Assembly: GCA_051294375.1 (NCBI GenBank)
Contig: JBJCIZ010000239.1
Span: forward strand, 1,320,581-1,384,580
DNA length: 64,000 bases
From: Paraspadella gotoi
Taxonomy: Eukaryota > Chaetognatha
Reading direction: 5' to 3'
Below the pieces are notes generated by a model. The model did no database searches, had not been told where the DNA came from, and saw only the letters and a program-made list of their open reading frames with translations. Of this stretch, positions 14,033 through 25,242 are shown in pieces (within the stretch, counting starts at the first letter, position 1; each line of letters starts with the position of its first letter). The translations under genes and the position numbers were made by a program.

Positions 14033-17000
14033 ACTTTAGATACTTTAAATTAAAGTTTAATTCTTCGCTACACGATCCAGAAATTTTTAAACTACATTTT
14101 TTTAGTTGCCCCGCGAGTACTTGCGGGGCAACTCTATTAGTCATTTTTCGGTTCTGTCTGTCGGTCTGTCTATCTGTTGGACTGTATGTCCATCCTTCGG
14201 TCTGTCCCACTTATGTTAAAAAATGCATAAAATTCGCCTTTAGTGGTTGCTCATTTGTCAAGACAGGAAAAAACCTCAAATCTAAGGGACTGCTAGCCGC
14301 CGTCTTAAGGAAATCCTAAACTATAAGGAATAAAAGACTCGATGCAGTTCATGTCATAAAAATAAGGGCTGAGAAAGTTTTTTAATGATGTAATGTCATA
14401 TCATGTCATATCATGTGATAAAAGAGAAATACACGTGAAAATAGTACAGCACTGCGCACAACCATTGGAATCCGTTCCTGTTATCTCCTGTTTCCCTCCT
14501 TTTTCTTGTGTTCTTTTCATGGCTCGTCTTCCAATTTGAATAACTCAGGATTCTCCTCTCGCCAGATCCTCCCCCTAGAAACGGCATTTCTGATTGGCGC
14601 CCGCAGAATTTAACTTGTCCGACTTAACTTGTCTCCCAGATTCTCTCGCGTGCGCTGTTCCTTCCGAACGAATTTTCGCCTTACAAGCCTCGGTTGGTCG
14701 GAATCTCGGCTAGCGTTTACAGGCGTTTCCTGCTCTTGGACTCGGGGTTCACAGCAATTCTATAAAGTGTTGTGGTTCTCTCAACCAAGCAGGTGTACAT
14801 TTTCTTCTCACACACTTTCAGTCGAGGGACGCAATTCGTGTTTATAGGGCCATAAACAATTTAGAGAAATTTTAAATCTTGGCCCTTCCGGTAAATTGTG
14901 AGAAATTAGAATGAATCACTGTGAAACTCTTTAGTGACCATAAGTTGCTATAAATTTCCTGGCCGCGCTCACACGAATAGTGTTATCGTCTCGTTAATAT
15001 AATGGAAAGAGTGCAATTTTTTTAGATATGAATTATGAAGTTTTAAACTGATATTAACTATTTCTCTAACTTTTTTCCTTGGGTAGATGATTATAATTTC
15101 CTAGTTATTGGAATCACCGTTCATGTTTATCTCCTGTTTTTCCCCCTTTTTTTTTTGTCTCACAATTGAAACAAGAAATTGTGACGTGAAGATTCGTGAT
15201 TAAGGGAGGGAGTGACTCTCAACAAGCATCACTCACTCGTGAGACAATTCACGGAATATGGAATAAACAATTTAAGATATAACAGGTCAACGTTCGAGTC
15301 ATAACATTCACCCGATTTCCTAGTTGTATTATGTTTAATATTTTTCGTAAATTCTCAATCAGATTTTCTTGCTTACGACCGATCGACCGACCACTTCAAA
15401 ACACCTCCCGCCCTCCTTCATTTATAAATTCCTATTAATAAATAAATAATATTTTTTTTTTTAAACGAAAATAATTTTATATTACGCGGATCGTTGCGTC
15501 TCGAGAGAGAGAAACGCGACGCCAGGCGAATCAACAAACAGGCGTCGCCTGGCAACGGCTTTTCATCTTCCCCCCCCCCAAAAAAAAAACCGATTTGTTA
15601 TGAAGTTTGGTTTTTTTTTCAGTTTTAATAAAAAAAAACGAATTTAAAGGATAAATTATTACAAACATTCAAGATTGTTTAACGGCAGGCATCGTCTGCT
15701 TTTTGTTTCGAGTTTATTTATTTCTTTCTTTCATTTTTTTTTTCTTATCTTAGTCACTTTTCTTTCTCTCTCTTGAGACAGAGTGCTTAGCGGTTTTTAC
15801 GACGGGAAGGAATGACGCTTTTTAGGTTTTTTTATTTTTATTTATATGAGATAAAAAGAATTAGAAATGAAGACAAAAGTCTGTTACAGCAACGATTTAT
15901 TTTAATGTACAGAACAAGTTTCGAGCTTTCATTCAAGCCTGGTCCATCAGTGCTTTGTAGCAATTCACAGTGATCTTCCATGTTTTTCCAAAGTTAAACT
16001 TTATGACGAAAGCAGACTAGGAGAGAAACGAGAGAAGTAGATACGTGACATACAAGATAGAGTGATCTTTAGATAGAGAGCCAGATGAAATGGCCACACT
16101 AAAGATGATAGAGACCAAGGACAGATCGGAGGGCCGCCGGCAGGTTTTATTCATGGCCTGAGAAGTAAGAACTGAGTCGAGTTGCACTTGGCCTCTCTTC
16201 CGCCGGGTCTCTACCGGACCCAGCATGATCGCACACCACCAACAAAGCCTCATCAGCCTATGACAACCAATGACCGACGACAATCGTCAAAGCAATCCCA
16301 CCATATGTTGACACGCGCGAGCGCATATTTGAGCCTTTCTTATTTTCTATCATTTTATCCTACATTAACTCTAATCACTACCTACCTCAACATCTTTATT
16401 TCAAAAATTCGATCATAAACTTCAGACTCCCTTTATTAATTAATTTATCCTGAACTCAATTTAAATAGATTCTTAGTTTGCTTTAAGTCTGTCTAGTATG
16501 ATTATATTAGAAACTATTATCATCGTGGTTTGTGTCACATGTTTCTAAGTAGTAACTTCTTCTTACAACATCATTAACACTCATGTGCTTACTGCTGTCT
16601 CATCCTCTACACCATCATTCACAATTTAATTTCCTTTATATTCCCTCACATTCTCTCTCTCTCTCTCTAGCTACATAACGTGAAACTCCATGCTATCCCA
16701 TACGGCCATTCGCCTACCACTGTACCTGTCTCGATAGATACTTAGGTTGGACTCATTTTTCGTTACTCTCTTCTGATTTCTCATCTCCTCTCTCCTCTAG
16801 TCGATCGTTCCATCTCATTCAAGATCTTCACGCAAAGTTAATTTGGAAAAAACATGAAAAACTCAGTGAAATTGTCAAAGCACTGATGAAAGGCTGAATG
16901 AAACGCCGAAACTTGTACTGTACAAATTCATATCAGAATAAAAAATCGTGCTAGTAAACAAGAAACTCTCGTAGTTCTTCAGTTCTCAATTAAGCCTAAA

Positions 17001-20000
17001 ACACAACGAAAGAAAAGATCTTAACACCAAAATAGAGATATTAATAAAGAAGAAGAGAGAAGAAGAATGAGTAGGCGCTTCTACAGCTATCGAGCGTTAA
17101 CTCACCCTCTATATTAGATTCCTTTTATCACCTGTTTTCTTATTTTTGCGAGACGCCACGGTCACGATTTAGTGGTCTTACACCAGGAATCAGAAAATGC
17201 GCGAGCAATTCTCGTTTCAATCTCGAATTATGAAAAATTTATACAAAATTACTTGCCTCTCACTATACTTCGATTAAAAATTAATTATTATATAATAATT
17301 AACTATTCATTAATTTTAGTTGGGGTTTTATTTTTATTTCCGCAATAGTCGACTTATTTTTAATCATTGTATTTAAATTGTTAATTTTTTTCCTCTCTTG
17401 GTTTTTTGAATGAGTAGTTTGTGACAATAGAAAAGTATATTTGTCTACATCAACTCATATTCGTGTATCGACAATGTTTCTTTCACTATTTTTTTTTTAT
17501 CAATCGATGTCCCAATTGTTTTCAACGACTCGAAAACATTCATAAATCTCTATTCTCTTCTGTTTTCTTTATAAATTATCCTAACTGTCTACTTCCATCG
17601 TATACTTATCGATATCTTCGCATTAGATATAAATATATAGATATTCATGTTTTTTTTAAATTTTCATTAACTCATCGAGTCTCACCGCCAATACCTAACT
17701 CTTCCTTTCATCACTCGGCTCCCGCTCAGATCTGGGACACGGGCGGGTCAAGAGAATGATCCGCAGCAATCACCGACCTCGCTACGATATCGGAGGGGCA
17801 GCTTCGGCCTTCCTTCGTTCCTTCTACGATACGAGAAAGAGTATATCCGAGGTGCATCAAAAGCGAACAACTGCGTGGACGACGTCGCCAAGGAAACGTC
17901 GTGTCAACATGACATCCGGGATTTGGATGACACCGGGATCCAAGTCAATGCCTGGGAGAGCGCGGCCAGGTTTTGGATTTTATTTTATTTTGTTTTTGTT
18001 TTTTTGTGTTCTTTTTTTTAGGAGGCTGTTGGAACTGTGGTAGTTACGGGATTGTTGTCGCGCGCTTTAGTGCTTTAAAAAGGATCTCGAAGATTCAGTT
18101 TGGTTCAAAAAATATCAGTATTTGCTGCTTTTTGTATTATTAGTGTCTTTATATTCGTTTTATCTTATCTTATCTTATTCGCTTGTCATTCTCTATTTAT
18201 TAAATTGCTACCCTTTCTCCTATTTAATTTGGATTCCATCTCTTCTTTCGCGCTCCACCTTTTCCTTCCTCCTCCTTCTCCTCCCTCGTACTCCCTTCTT
18301 CCCCTCCTCCTCCTCTCTTTACCTCTCTCTCTCTTTCCCTGTCTCCATCTCTTTCCCTCTCTCCATTCCCCACTTCTCTTCCTCCTCGNNNNNNNNNNNN
18401 NNNNNNNNNNNNNTGTGACAATAAAAATATTTTGTCTACTCACTCATTCGTTTTGACAATTTTTTTCACTATTTTTTTTTTTATCAATCATTCTATTGTT
18501 TTCACGACTCGAAACATTCATAAATCCGTTCTCTCGAATATTCATTCGTGCTCTTATTCATTCATTCGCATACGTATATAATATATAGATTTATTTTTTT
18601 TTAAATTTCATTAATCTCATCGATCTCCCGCCAATCCTAAAGCTCTTCCCTTTCTCTCGCTCCGCTCAGATCTGGGACACGGCGGGTCAAGAGAGATTCC
18701 GCAGCATCACGACCTCCTACTNNNNNNNNNNNNNNNNNNNNNNNNNNNNNNNNNNNNNNNNNNNNNNNNNNNNNNNNNNNNNNNNNNNNNNNNNNNNNNN
18801 NNNNNNNNNNNNNNNNNNNNNNNNNNNNNNNNNNNNNNNNNNNNNNNNNNNNNNNNNNNNNNNNNNNNNNNNNNNNNNNNNNNNNNNNNNNNNNNNNNNN
18901 NNNNNNNNNNNNNNNNNNNNNNNNNNNNNNNNNNNNNNNNNNNNNNNNNNNNNNNNNNNNNNNNNNNNNNNNNNNNNNNNNNNNNNNNNNNNNNNNNNNN
19001 NNNNNNNNNNNNNNNNNNNNNNNNNNNNNNNNNNNNNNNNNNNNNNNNNNNNNNNNNNNNNNNNNNNNNNNNNNNNNNNNNNNNNNNNNNNNNNNNNNNN
19101 NNNNNNNNNNNNNNNNNNNNNNNNNNNNNNNNNNNNNNNNNNNNNNNNNNNNNNNNNNNNNNNNNNNNNNNNNNNNNNNNNNNNNNNNNNNNNNNNNNNN
19201 NGTGCGATCTGCCCGACGCCGAGCGAGAAGTGTCGGCCGAACAGGGTCGTCGACTCGCCGACACCCTCGACGTGCCCTTCTTCGAAGTCTCCGCCAAAGA
19301 CGGAACCAACGTCGCCGACGCCTTCGACGCCCTCGTCGACGCCATCGTCTTGAAGTGGACCAAGGTGTGGAGGGGTGTGTTTGGGGTTTTGCGGAGATGT
19401 GGGGTGTTTCGTGGTTAAAGGTTTGTCGGGCATTGTAATAAGTTCAGCCCGCCCTATAAGCACGACCACTTCAGTCGTGACCTGATGGCTCCTTGAGTAT
19501 TACCATCGGGATTCAATACGAAATGGTCAAGTATTTATACCCAATGGTACTTACCCTTCGAAAAGCGTGAGGATGGCCGTAAATCGCCTTGGGAAACCCT
19601 CGAGCCTCGTCCCAAGCGCCGGACGCGTTTCGTGGTTGCTCGAGTGGTTTAAAGAAGTTGCGATGAGCACTCTTCAACCCACTTAGCGCCTTATCCGCAG
19701 AATGATTGTCCGGAAGAGATTCTCGTCTGCTTCGGATGAATAGGTGGGCGTGGCAACTCGATGTTCATTTGTTTGTAAACTCGTCGCCATCTTGATTCTT
19801 AAAAATTGGATTTTTTTTTTTTTTTTTNNNNNNNNNNNNNNNNNNNNNNNNNNNNNNNNNNNNNNNNNNNNNNNNNNNNNNNNNNNNNNNNNNNNNNNNN
19901 NNNNNNNNNNNNNNNNNNNNNNNNNNNNNNNNNNNNNNNNNNNNNNNNNNNNNNNNNNNNNNNNNNNNNNNNNNNNNNNNNNNNNNNNNNNNNNNNNNNN

Positions 20001-20686
20001 NNNNNNNNNNNNNNNNNNNNNNNNNNNNNNNNNNNNNNNNNNNNNNNNNNNNNNNNNNNNNNNNNNNNNNNNNNNNNNNNNNNNNNNNNNNNNNNNAAAT
20101 GGGGGGAAAGACGATGCCGCGGTATCGCTAAATTGCCTCGATACTGCGATGCTGTCGCGCTATTATGCCTAAGCTCTTTCAAAGTCCATTTATAATTTAC
20201 GATATTGGGGAAAATCTCCCTAGCGCCGGAGTGAGATGTCAGCCAATACCGACTGAAATACTATCCCACGATATTGTAGTAAAGTCAAGTTCGTCATTTA
20301 ATGCACAATGACGTAATGACAATGACGTAATGCTTCAATGCCAGCAACTCGTCCCAATTTTACGCTAACTCTAAATTCCCTTTTTTTGTCCGAAGAGAAT
20401 TAAAAGTTGGAAGAGAAAAATTAATGGAAAAATTCCAGTGGCAAAAAAAAAACTGAAAAAGAAAAACCCGATGAAGGGAAATGGAACCGATCATTGCATT
20501 GCAGATGGAAGAGACGGAAAGAAAAAAAAGATGGCGGGAAAATTGTGGCGATGGCAGATTCTTGGAAGCAGAAGGCAGAAAAGAATAGAAGAAAAAAAAC
20601 CAAAAAAAACGGTCGTTTGATGTTGAAACTTGAAAAAAAAATATAAATTACTATTTTGTTGTAATGAGAGAAATAATAATAAAGGA

Positions 20687-20721
<35 letters not shown>

Positions 20722-22736
20722 NNNNNNNNNNNNNNNNNNNNNNNNNNNNNNNNNNNNNNNNNNNNNNNNNNNNNNNNNNNNNNNNNNNNNNNNNNNNNNN
20801 NNNNNNNNNNNNNNNNNNNNNNNNNNNNNNNNNNNNNNNNNNNNNNNNNNNNNNNNNNNNNNNNNNNNNNNNNNNNNNNNNNNNNNNNNNNNNNNNNNNN
20901 NNNNNNNNNNNNNNNNNNNNNNNNNNNNNNNNNNNNNNNNNNNNNNNNNNNNNNNNNNNNNNNNNNNNNNNNNNNNNNGAGAGAGAGAGAGAGAGAGAGA
21001 GAGAAGCTTTTTCTCGATTCCATCGGCAATTCATGCAAATGAGATTGTCGGATTGAAATCAAGCCGACTCGAATTAAAATCCCCGGGGCGAAAACGGGGC
21101 GGCGGCTGGGGCGGCTGCTGGGCCGGCGGCTGGGGCGGCGGCTGGGGCTGCGACAGCGGCGGCGGTGGCGGCTACAGCGGGGGGTGGCGCAGGATGTTAA
21201 TATACCAAAGGCTGGAAGAGGGTTAAGAATCCTCGAAAGGGTTAAGAGTTGATTGTGGAAATCATAAGGTTAAATTTGTTTGAGACGATTTTACATTTTT
21301 TATACGATTTAAAAATAAATATTCGAATTTACGATTACAGACAAAGAAAGATCTGAAATGAAGCTCAGAATTACAGTATTTAAGATTCACGGCATTAATG
21401 AGGGAAATGTACACTTTTTAAGACAATGAATACAAAAGTTGTGAGATGGTAAAGGGATAAGGTTCTCGGTGGGATGAAGATGTCGATCCCTAACTTCTTT
21501 AACAGCTCTAGCATCCAAGAAATGCCCTGAGGGTTTATCCACCCCCGCAAAACGGTTTGGAGTCGTCCTTACGCTTCTCGCAGGGTAGATACCGGGTTGG
21601 GATTGAACCCGGTACCATCGTGGTCACGAATCGATGTCTTTTACTTAATGAGCCACCTGGTCACGAATGAAGGCGTCATGCTTAAAGACATGGTGAACTT
21701 ATGCAATGCCCGACTAAACGTATATATGAAATGTAAAGATTAAGATTTATAGATTTATATTTATTTTTATAGATTTATTGAGATTTATAGATTTATAGAT
21801 TTATATATGAAGTCAAGATTGAGATTTATAGCCCGAAATGAATATTTATTTTCTTGAAGAGACAGTAATTATTGTTATATGTTAGTGACAGAACCGTTCA
21901 ATATAAGCAGTCCCTGAGCTTCGGATCAGGCTGTAACACCGAGTTACAGGCGGGTTAAGCGCCCCGTCCCTCTTAACTGCCAGGCGACCACCGGGCTAAA
22001 AACCCCGGACCTTTGGGTTGGGAGGCGAATGACTTGCCTCCGGCACCAATGGCTGCTGATGAATGGTTGGTGGATTTTAGTCCACCATATTCTCTGATTA
22101 AAAAAAAAAAAATAGGGAGACGTAAGACATCATTAAACCAATTAGCATTTTATTTCTCTCCTTTTCTTCTTTTTTTTTTTTTCCTTTTCTTTTTAAATCT
22201 TTCTTTTCATTTTCTCTTTTATTTTCCATCAAATTATTTCGATTGATCATTAAATTTTTTAGTTTTTTTGACGTTTAACGTAAAGGATTTTCTTTCCCAT
22301 TTTTTTTTGGTTTCTCTCATCGTGACAATGCACGACGTTGACATGACACATGACATGACAATGCACGACGTTGACATGACATTGACATTGACATGACATC
22401 GCAGTACGAACTGGAATCTCTGTCTGACATTCGCGCTCGAAGCGAAGAAAGAAAAGAATCTCGATGTTGTTACGTGTAACGTGAGTCTTTTGTTTGTTTT
22501 TTTTCTCGACTCGTAAAAAAAGTCGTTAATAATTATTATTTAATACCTAATATCTTAATTCCTTTTATAGATAACATTTCCTCCTTAGAAAAGGGCCCGG
22601 GAGGGAAAAGTTCGCTTCAAAGGACTGACGCTCCGCATTTCCAATCCTAATTTAATCTGGAATTTTATTAATCTTATATGTTTAATCTTAATTTCATACA
22701 TTCAGTATTTCTCAAATTTCCTATCTTGCCTTTATT

Positions 22737-22815
<79 letters not shown>

Positions 22816-24938
22816 CTCTTTCTCTCTTTCTTTCTTTCTTTCTTTTCTTTTCTTTTCTTTATTCCTTTAACAGTTTCCAAGCTTTTCCATTTTTNNNNNN
22901 NNNNNNNNNNNNNNNNNNNNNNNNNNNNNNNNNNNNNNNNNNNNNNNNNNNNNNNNNNNNNNNNNNNNNNNNNNNNNNNNNNNNNNNNNNNNNNNNNNNN
23001 NNNNNNNNNNNNNNNNNNNNNNNNNNNNNNNNNNNNNNNNNNNNNNNNNNNNNNNNNNNNNNNNNNNNNNNNNNNNNNNNNNNNNNNNNNNNNNNNNNNN
23101 NNNNNNNNNNNNNNNNNNNNNNNNNNNNNNNNNNNNNNNNNNNNNNNNNNNNNNNNNNNNNNNNNNNNNNNNNNNNNNNNNNNNNNNNNNNNNNNNNNNN
23201 NNNNNNNNNNNNNNNNNNNNNNNNNNNNNNNNNNNNNNNNNNNNNNNNNNNNNNNNNNNNNNNNNNNNNNNNNNNNNNNNNNNNNNNNNNNNNNNNNNNN
23301 NNNNNNNNNNNNNNNNNNNNNNNNNNNNNNNNNNNNNNNNNNNNNNNNNNNNNNNNNNNNNNNNNNNNNNNNNNNNNNNNNNNNNNNNNNNNNNNNNNNN
23401 NNNNNNNNNNNNNNNNNNNNNNNNNNNNNNNNNNNNNNNNNNNNNNNNNNNNNNNNNNNNNNNNNNNNNNNNNNNNNNNNNNNNNNNNNNNNNNNNNNNN
23501 NNNNNNNNNNNNNNNNNNNNNNNNNNNNNNNNNCTCCTCCTCCTCCTCCTCTTCCTCCTCCTCTTCATCTTCCTCCCCCTCTATTTAATCAAGTTCCTCT
23601 TTCTTCCCTTCTGTAATTAATTACATTTTCAATGTATAACTTTACACTCTCCCGTCTTGTCATCTTTAACTAATGTTTGTCATATCAAACCACACAATTA
23701 TATCCCCCTGATAAAATATTCGAAAAAAAATTCCCTACCTCATTGAAAAGACAATCCCTACCTCCTTTTTATCCCCTCGTTCAACCTTCCTAACCGCTGG
23801 TAAATTTTCCTACCATCCTTCCTTTAATTTTCTCTTCCTCGTTCTATCCATTTTCTATCTTCTCCGTATTACCTTCTTTATCTTACACTTTCTCTCTTCT
23901 TTTTTTTATCTTCCTATTCTTTCTTTATCATTCGTTTCTCTACTCCCTTCCCTTTTTTCCTACCTCTTTTCCTCCTCTTCCTCCTCCCCTCTCCTTCTCC
24001 CTTCCTTCTCCTCATCGCTCTTATCCTTCTTCAACTCAAGCACACCGACGGAGTAACTCTATATAGACTATATAGTCACTTTTCGGTCGGTCTGTCGGTC
24101 CGTCGGTCTGTCCCACTTACGTTAAAAATGCATATAGTTGGTTGCTCTTTTGTTAAGACAGAAAAAAACCTCGAATCTAAGGGACTGCGAGCGCCGCCTT
24201 CAGGAATAAATAGGGAATAAAAGACGGAATTTTGATGTAGTGCATTTCATAAATACACGGGCAAAGAAAGTTTTTTTCGTCATGTCATGTGAAAGTAAAG
24301 TCACTGCGGCGCAACACATTGGATTTACGGTTCTTGTTCACTTTTCTATCAATCACCAACTTTTTTTCTTTCTTTTCTTTTTCCTTTTTTCTTTCTTCTC
24401 TTTTTCCTTTTTTCTTTTGTTTCTCGTCTCGAGTAGAAACGATTTCACTTGTTTCACTACGATTAAGGACACTTGTGAATTATTAACTGTTCGAACAAAG
24501 AACTATACAATATTCATAGTAGTACAAATGTACGAATATACACTGTGAAAAATAATATTTAAAATTAATGCCCTTTTCTATTGCATAGAATATGTTTTAA
24601 TTTAAATAAATAGATAGCGATGTTTTTTAAACATTATTATTTTATTAACTCAACCATGTTCAAACTCATTCATTCATTCATTCACTCTTGTCATCTGATT
24701 CTTTTCCACTTGCCGGGCCTGCCGTCTCTCCGTCCTTGATTGGTCGCTCAACTTCAACCCCGTTTTCTTATTTTTCCATTTTTCTTTTCTTTTCTTGCTC
24801 TACCTTTCCTCTTTACCTCTCTTTCTCTCTTTTTCCTCTTTAACCTCTCTTCCTCTCTTTCTCTCACCGTTTCTACATATATCTCGCACAATTCCATTTT
24901 TTTATTTTCTCTTCTTCCTCTTTATATCTTTAACTTTC

Positions 24939-24980
<42 letters not shown>

Positions 24981-25242
24981 TTTCCTTCTCTCTCCTCTAA
25001 TCTCTCTCCCTCCCCCCCCTTCAAAGATGATCGAGGAAGAGGTCCACCGCGAGAGTCTCCAACGGCGCCAACTTCTCTCCGAAGGAGCGCCGCCCACGTG
25101 GAAACCTCCGGGCGCCATTAAACTCGCCGACGCCGCCAAAGACTCTTTACCCAACGGCGTCGCGACGGGCGCGTCTAGCGGCGTCGTACGACCAAACGGA
25201 CACTATCATTCGGCGAAGACGGCCGCCAGTTGTCTCTGCTGA
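11185..25242 (+). CDS. Rab3-like small GTPase, four exons, interrupted
   Basis: Membrane-anchored GTPase of vesicle traffic; Rab3 proteins control docking and priming of regulated secretory vesicles. Exon 1 (11185-11370) encodes [20 protein letters not shown], the P-loop GDSAVGKT and [16 protein letters not shown], which are close to Rab3. Exon 2 starts at 18670 with [17 protein letters not shown] and runs into the gap 18722-19201. Exon 3 is visible from 19202 to 19364, with CD of the NKCD motif, [10 protein letters not shown] and the SAK motif (EVSAKDG). Exon 4 (25027-25242) ends in SCLC, a CxC motif for double geranylgeranylation. Introns interrupt after LQ, before the NKxD strand and after WTK, as in the neighbouring Rab gene. 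Exon 1 has two small deletions after FVSTV (net minus 3 bases) that break the frame. Since the rest is conserved, I suspect base errors and not a pseudogene. Expected protein about 250 residues with an unusually long tail. Confidence 0.8.
11530..11615 (+). repeat. Dispersed repeat F, copy 2
   Basis: Matches copy 1 at 8858 in word order (CAATATAAAA, TTATCCA, TCAATAAATAA, CTGACTTTGG) and continues with GGACAGG and GGTTTAAGGCC, which are also in the 31.8 kb copy. Confidence 0.55.
12631..12650 (+). repeat. Octamer-containing dispersed 20-mer
   Basis: ATCTCATTTGCATATTGCGG. Near-identical words occur at 6821, 21032 (minus), 25978, 32123 (minus), 51450 (minus) and 51515. See findings. Confidence 0.5.
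13083..13577 (+). repeat. CTGTC-family repeat, copy 1
   Basis: Order of parts: a (CT)n tract, a near-palindrome GTTGCCCCGC with its complement GCGGGGCAAC around AGTACT, ctgtc tandem units, a CCACTTATGTTAAAAATG word, and the end ACACGTGAAAATAAAGTCACTGC close to the gap 13578-13602. It is nearly the same as 13971-14445, differing mostly by single-base indels. Other copies: 24060, 54180 (minus) and 57617. Confidence 0.75.
13578..13602. other. Assembly gap (25 N)
   Basis: A gap of the fixed 25-N size used several times in this scaffold. The repeat ending at its left edge recurs about 390 bp to its right. Confidence 0.9.
13971..14445 (+). repeat. CTGTC-family repeat, copy 2
   Basis: Second near-identical copy, 890 bases after copy 1, including the GTTGCCCCGC hairpin at 14105-14132. 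Because the differences are mainly homopolymer indels and a gap lies between, it may be the same locus assembled twice. Confidence 0.75.
15522..15554. repeat. Short inverted repeat
   Basis: GCCAGGCGA and TCGCCTGGC form perfect 9-bp arms around an AT-rich loop containing aatcaacaaacagg. Similar CAGGCG words occur at 50450 and 62500. Confidence 0.6.
15914..15950 (-). ncRNA. Hammerhead ribozyme-like motif 2 (degenerate)
   Basis: On the minus strand CTGATGG is followed by a weak stem AGGCTT/AAGCTC, then GAAACTTGTTC. The last core base is G instead of A, so it is probably inactive. It lies in the left end of the 15.9-17.0 kb element. Confidence 0.35.
16883..16917 (+). ncRNA. Hammerhead ribozyme-like motif 3
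   Basis: CTGATGA is followed by AA, a short stem GGC/GCC enclosing TGAATGAAAC, then GAAACTTGTAC. Same layout as motif 1, with a shorter stem II and two extra A residues before it. Confidence 0.4.
17405..18388 (+). other. Noisy duplicate of Rab3-like intron 1/exon 2
   Basis: 17410-17990 repeats 18414-18721 almost word for word, but with many one-base insertions and substitutions. Both have the ttttttttatcaatc stretch, gactcgaaa, cattcataaatc, and the exon start ATCTGGGACACG. The exon-2 copy at 17730-17969 is out of frame because of the indels, yet its 3' half still reads as Rab3-like (NAWESA near the end), followed by a gt donor. A 25-N gap (18389-18413) separates it from the clean copy. I take it as unpolished long-read sequence placed beside the contig it overlaps. 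Confidence 0.7.
18389..18413. other. Assembly gap (25 N)
   Basis: Separates the noisy and clean versions of the same Rab3-like segment. Confidence 0.95.
18722..19201. other. Assembly gap (480 N) inside the Rab3-like gene
   Basis: Hides the end of exon 2, the second intron and the start of exon 3. Confidence 0.95.
19471..19701 (+). repeat. tRNA-derived SINE family A, copy 1
   Basis: GTGACCTGATGGCTCCTTGAG (A-box region), GGGATTCAATAC (B-box region), then a body with AAGCGTGAGGA, GGGAAACCCTCGAGCCT and GCGCCTTATCC. The same order is seen at 55574-55803 and inverted at 21470-21680. It lies in intron 3 of the Rab3-like gene. Confidence 0.7.
19828..20096. other. Assembly gap (269 N)
   Basis: Follows a poly-T run within intron 3 of the Rab3-like gene. 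Confidence 0.95.
20690..21004. repeat. (AAT)n and (GA)n tracts around a gap
   Basis: (aat)n at 20690-20721 leads into a 257-N gap (20722-20978) and (ga)n follows at 20979-21004. The gap is probably caused by simple repeats. Confidence 0.9.
21085..21190 (+). repeat. GC-rich GGCGGCTGGG minisatellite
   Basis: About 100 bases built from ggcggctggg-like units, in strong contrast to the AT-rich intron around it. One + frame gives a Gly/Trp-rich peptide ending at 21226 and another an Arg/Leu-rich peptide. I see no splice sites that would support coding. Confidence 0.7.
21470..21680 (-). repeat. tRNA-derived SINE family A, copy 2
   Basis: On the minus strand: GTGACCAGGTGGCTCATTAAG, then GGGTTCAATCCC, a perfect B-box core, then ACCCTGCGAGAAGCGTAAGG. 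Best-preserved tRNA-like head of the three copies. Confidence 0.75.
21853..22112 (+). repeat. SINE-like family B with A-tail, copy 1
   Basis: Starts GAAGAGACAGTAATTATTG, contains CAATATAAGCAGTCCCTGAG, GTAACACCGAGTTACAGGCG and CCACCGGGCTA, and ends in a 12-A tail. Full-length relative at 42716-42970; inverted parts at 43691-43870 and 44060-44133. Confidence 0.75.
22322..22400. repeat. Short tandem repeat
   Basis: The word gacaatgcacgacgttgaca occurs twice about 37 bases apart and is followed by gacatt units. Confidence 0.8.
22735..22860. repeat. (TTTC)n microsatellite
   Basis: About 120 bases of tttc tetranucleotide ending in tttct units, shortly before a 639-N gap (22895-23533). Confidence 0.97.
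24060..24330 (+). repeat. CTGTC-family repeat, copy 3
   Basis: Shares CACTTTTCGGTCGGTCTGTC, CCCACTTACGTTAAAAATGC, AATCTAAGGGACTGC and the end CACTGCGGCGCAACACATTG with the other copies. Confidence 0.75.
24940..25026 (+). promoter_or_regulatory. (CT)n tract as polypyrimidine tract of exon 4
   Basis: (CT)n at 24946-24976 and a long pyrimidine stretch end in the acceptor ttcaaag at 25026, directly before the last Rab3-like exon. Confidence 0.6.

Larger units (their letters stand above)
15885..16965. mobile_element. Inverted-repeat element with hammerhead-like ends
   Basis: The left 130 bases (about 15888-16010) match the reverse complement of the right end (about 16825-16960) at roughly two thirds of positions by eye. 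Shared words are ACAAGTTTCG, TTTCATTCA, CATCAGTGCTTTG and CATGTTTTTCCAAA. Both ends carry the CTGATG...CGAAACTTGT motif pointing outward. The interior has words shared with the 6.9-7.3 kb element and no coding capacity that I recognise. Family knowledge (Penelope-like elements with hammerhead-bearing repeats) is the nearest comparison. The classification is inference. Confidence 0.55.

Noticed and set aside
14560-14850. Possible LTR retrotransposon primer-binding site (tggcgcccgcag near 14595)
   Set aside because: Only the first eight or nine bases resemble a tRNA-complementary site; no paired LTR, gag or pol sequence is visible.
18707-19469. Long minus-strand frames over 18.7-19.5 kb
   Set aside because: Mostly N; the ends are shadows of Rab3-like exons 2 and 3.
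20630-21226. Gly/Trp-rich protein from 21085-21226
   Set aside because: GC-rich minisatellite; two other frames are also open and the upstream part is a gap and microsatellite.
22678-23616. 312-codon open frame
   Set aside because: TTTC repeat plus 639 N plus CTC repeat; no real sequence content.
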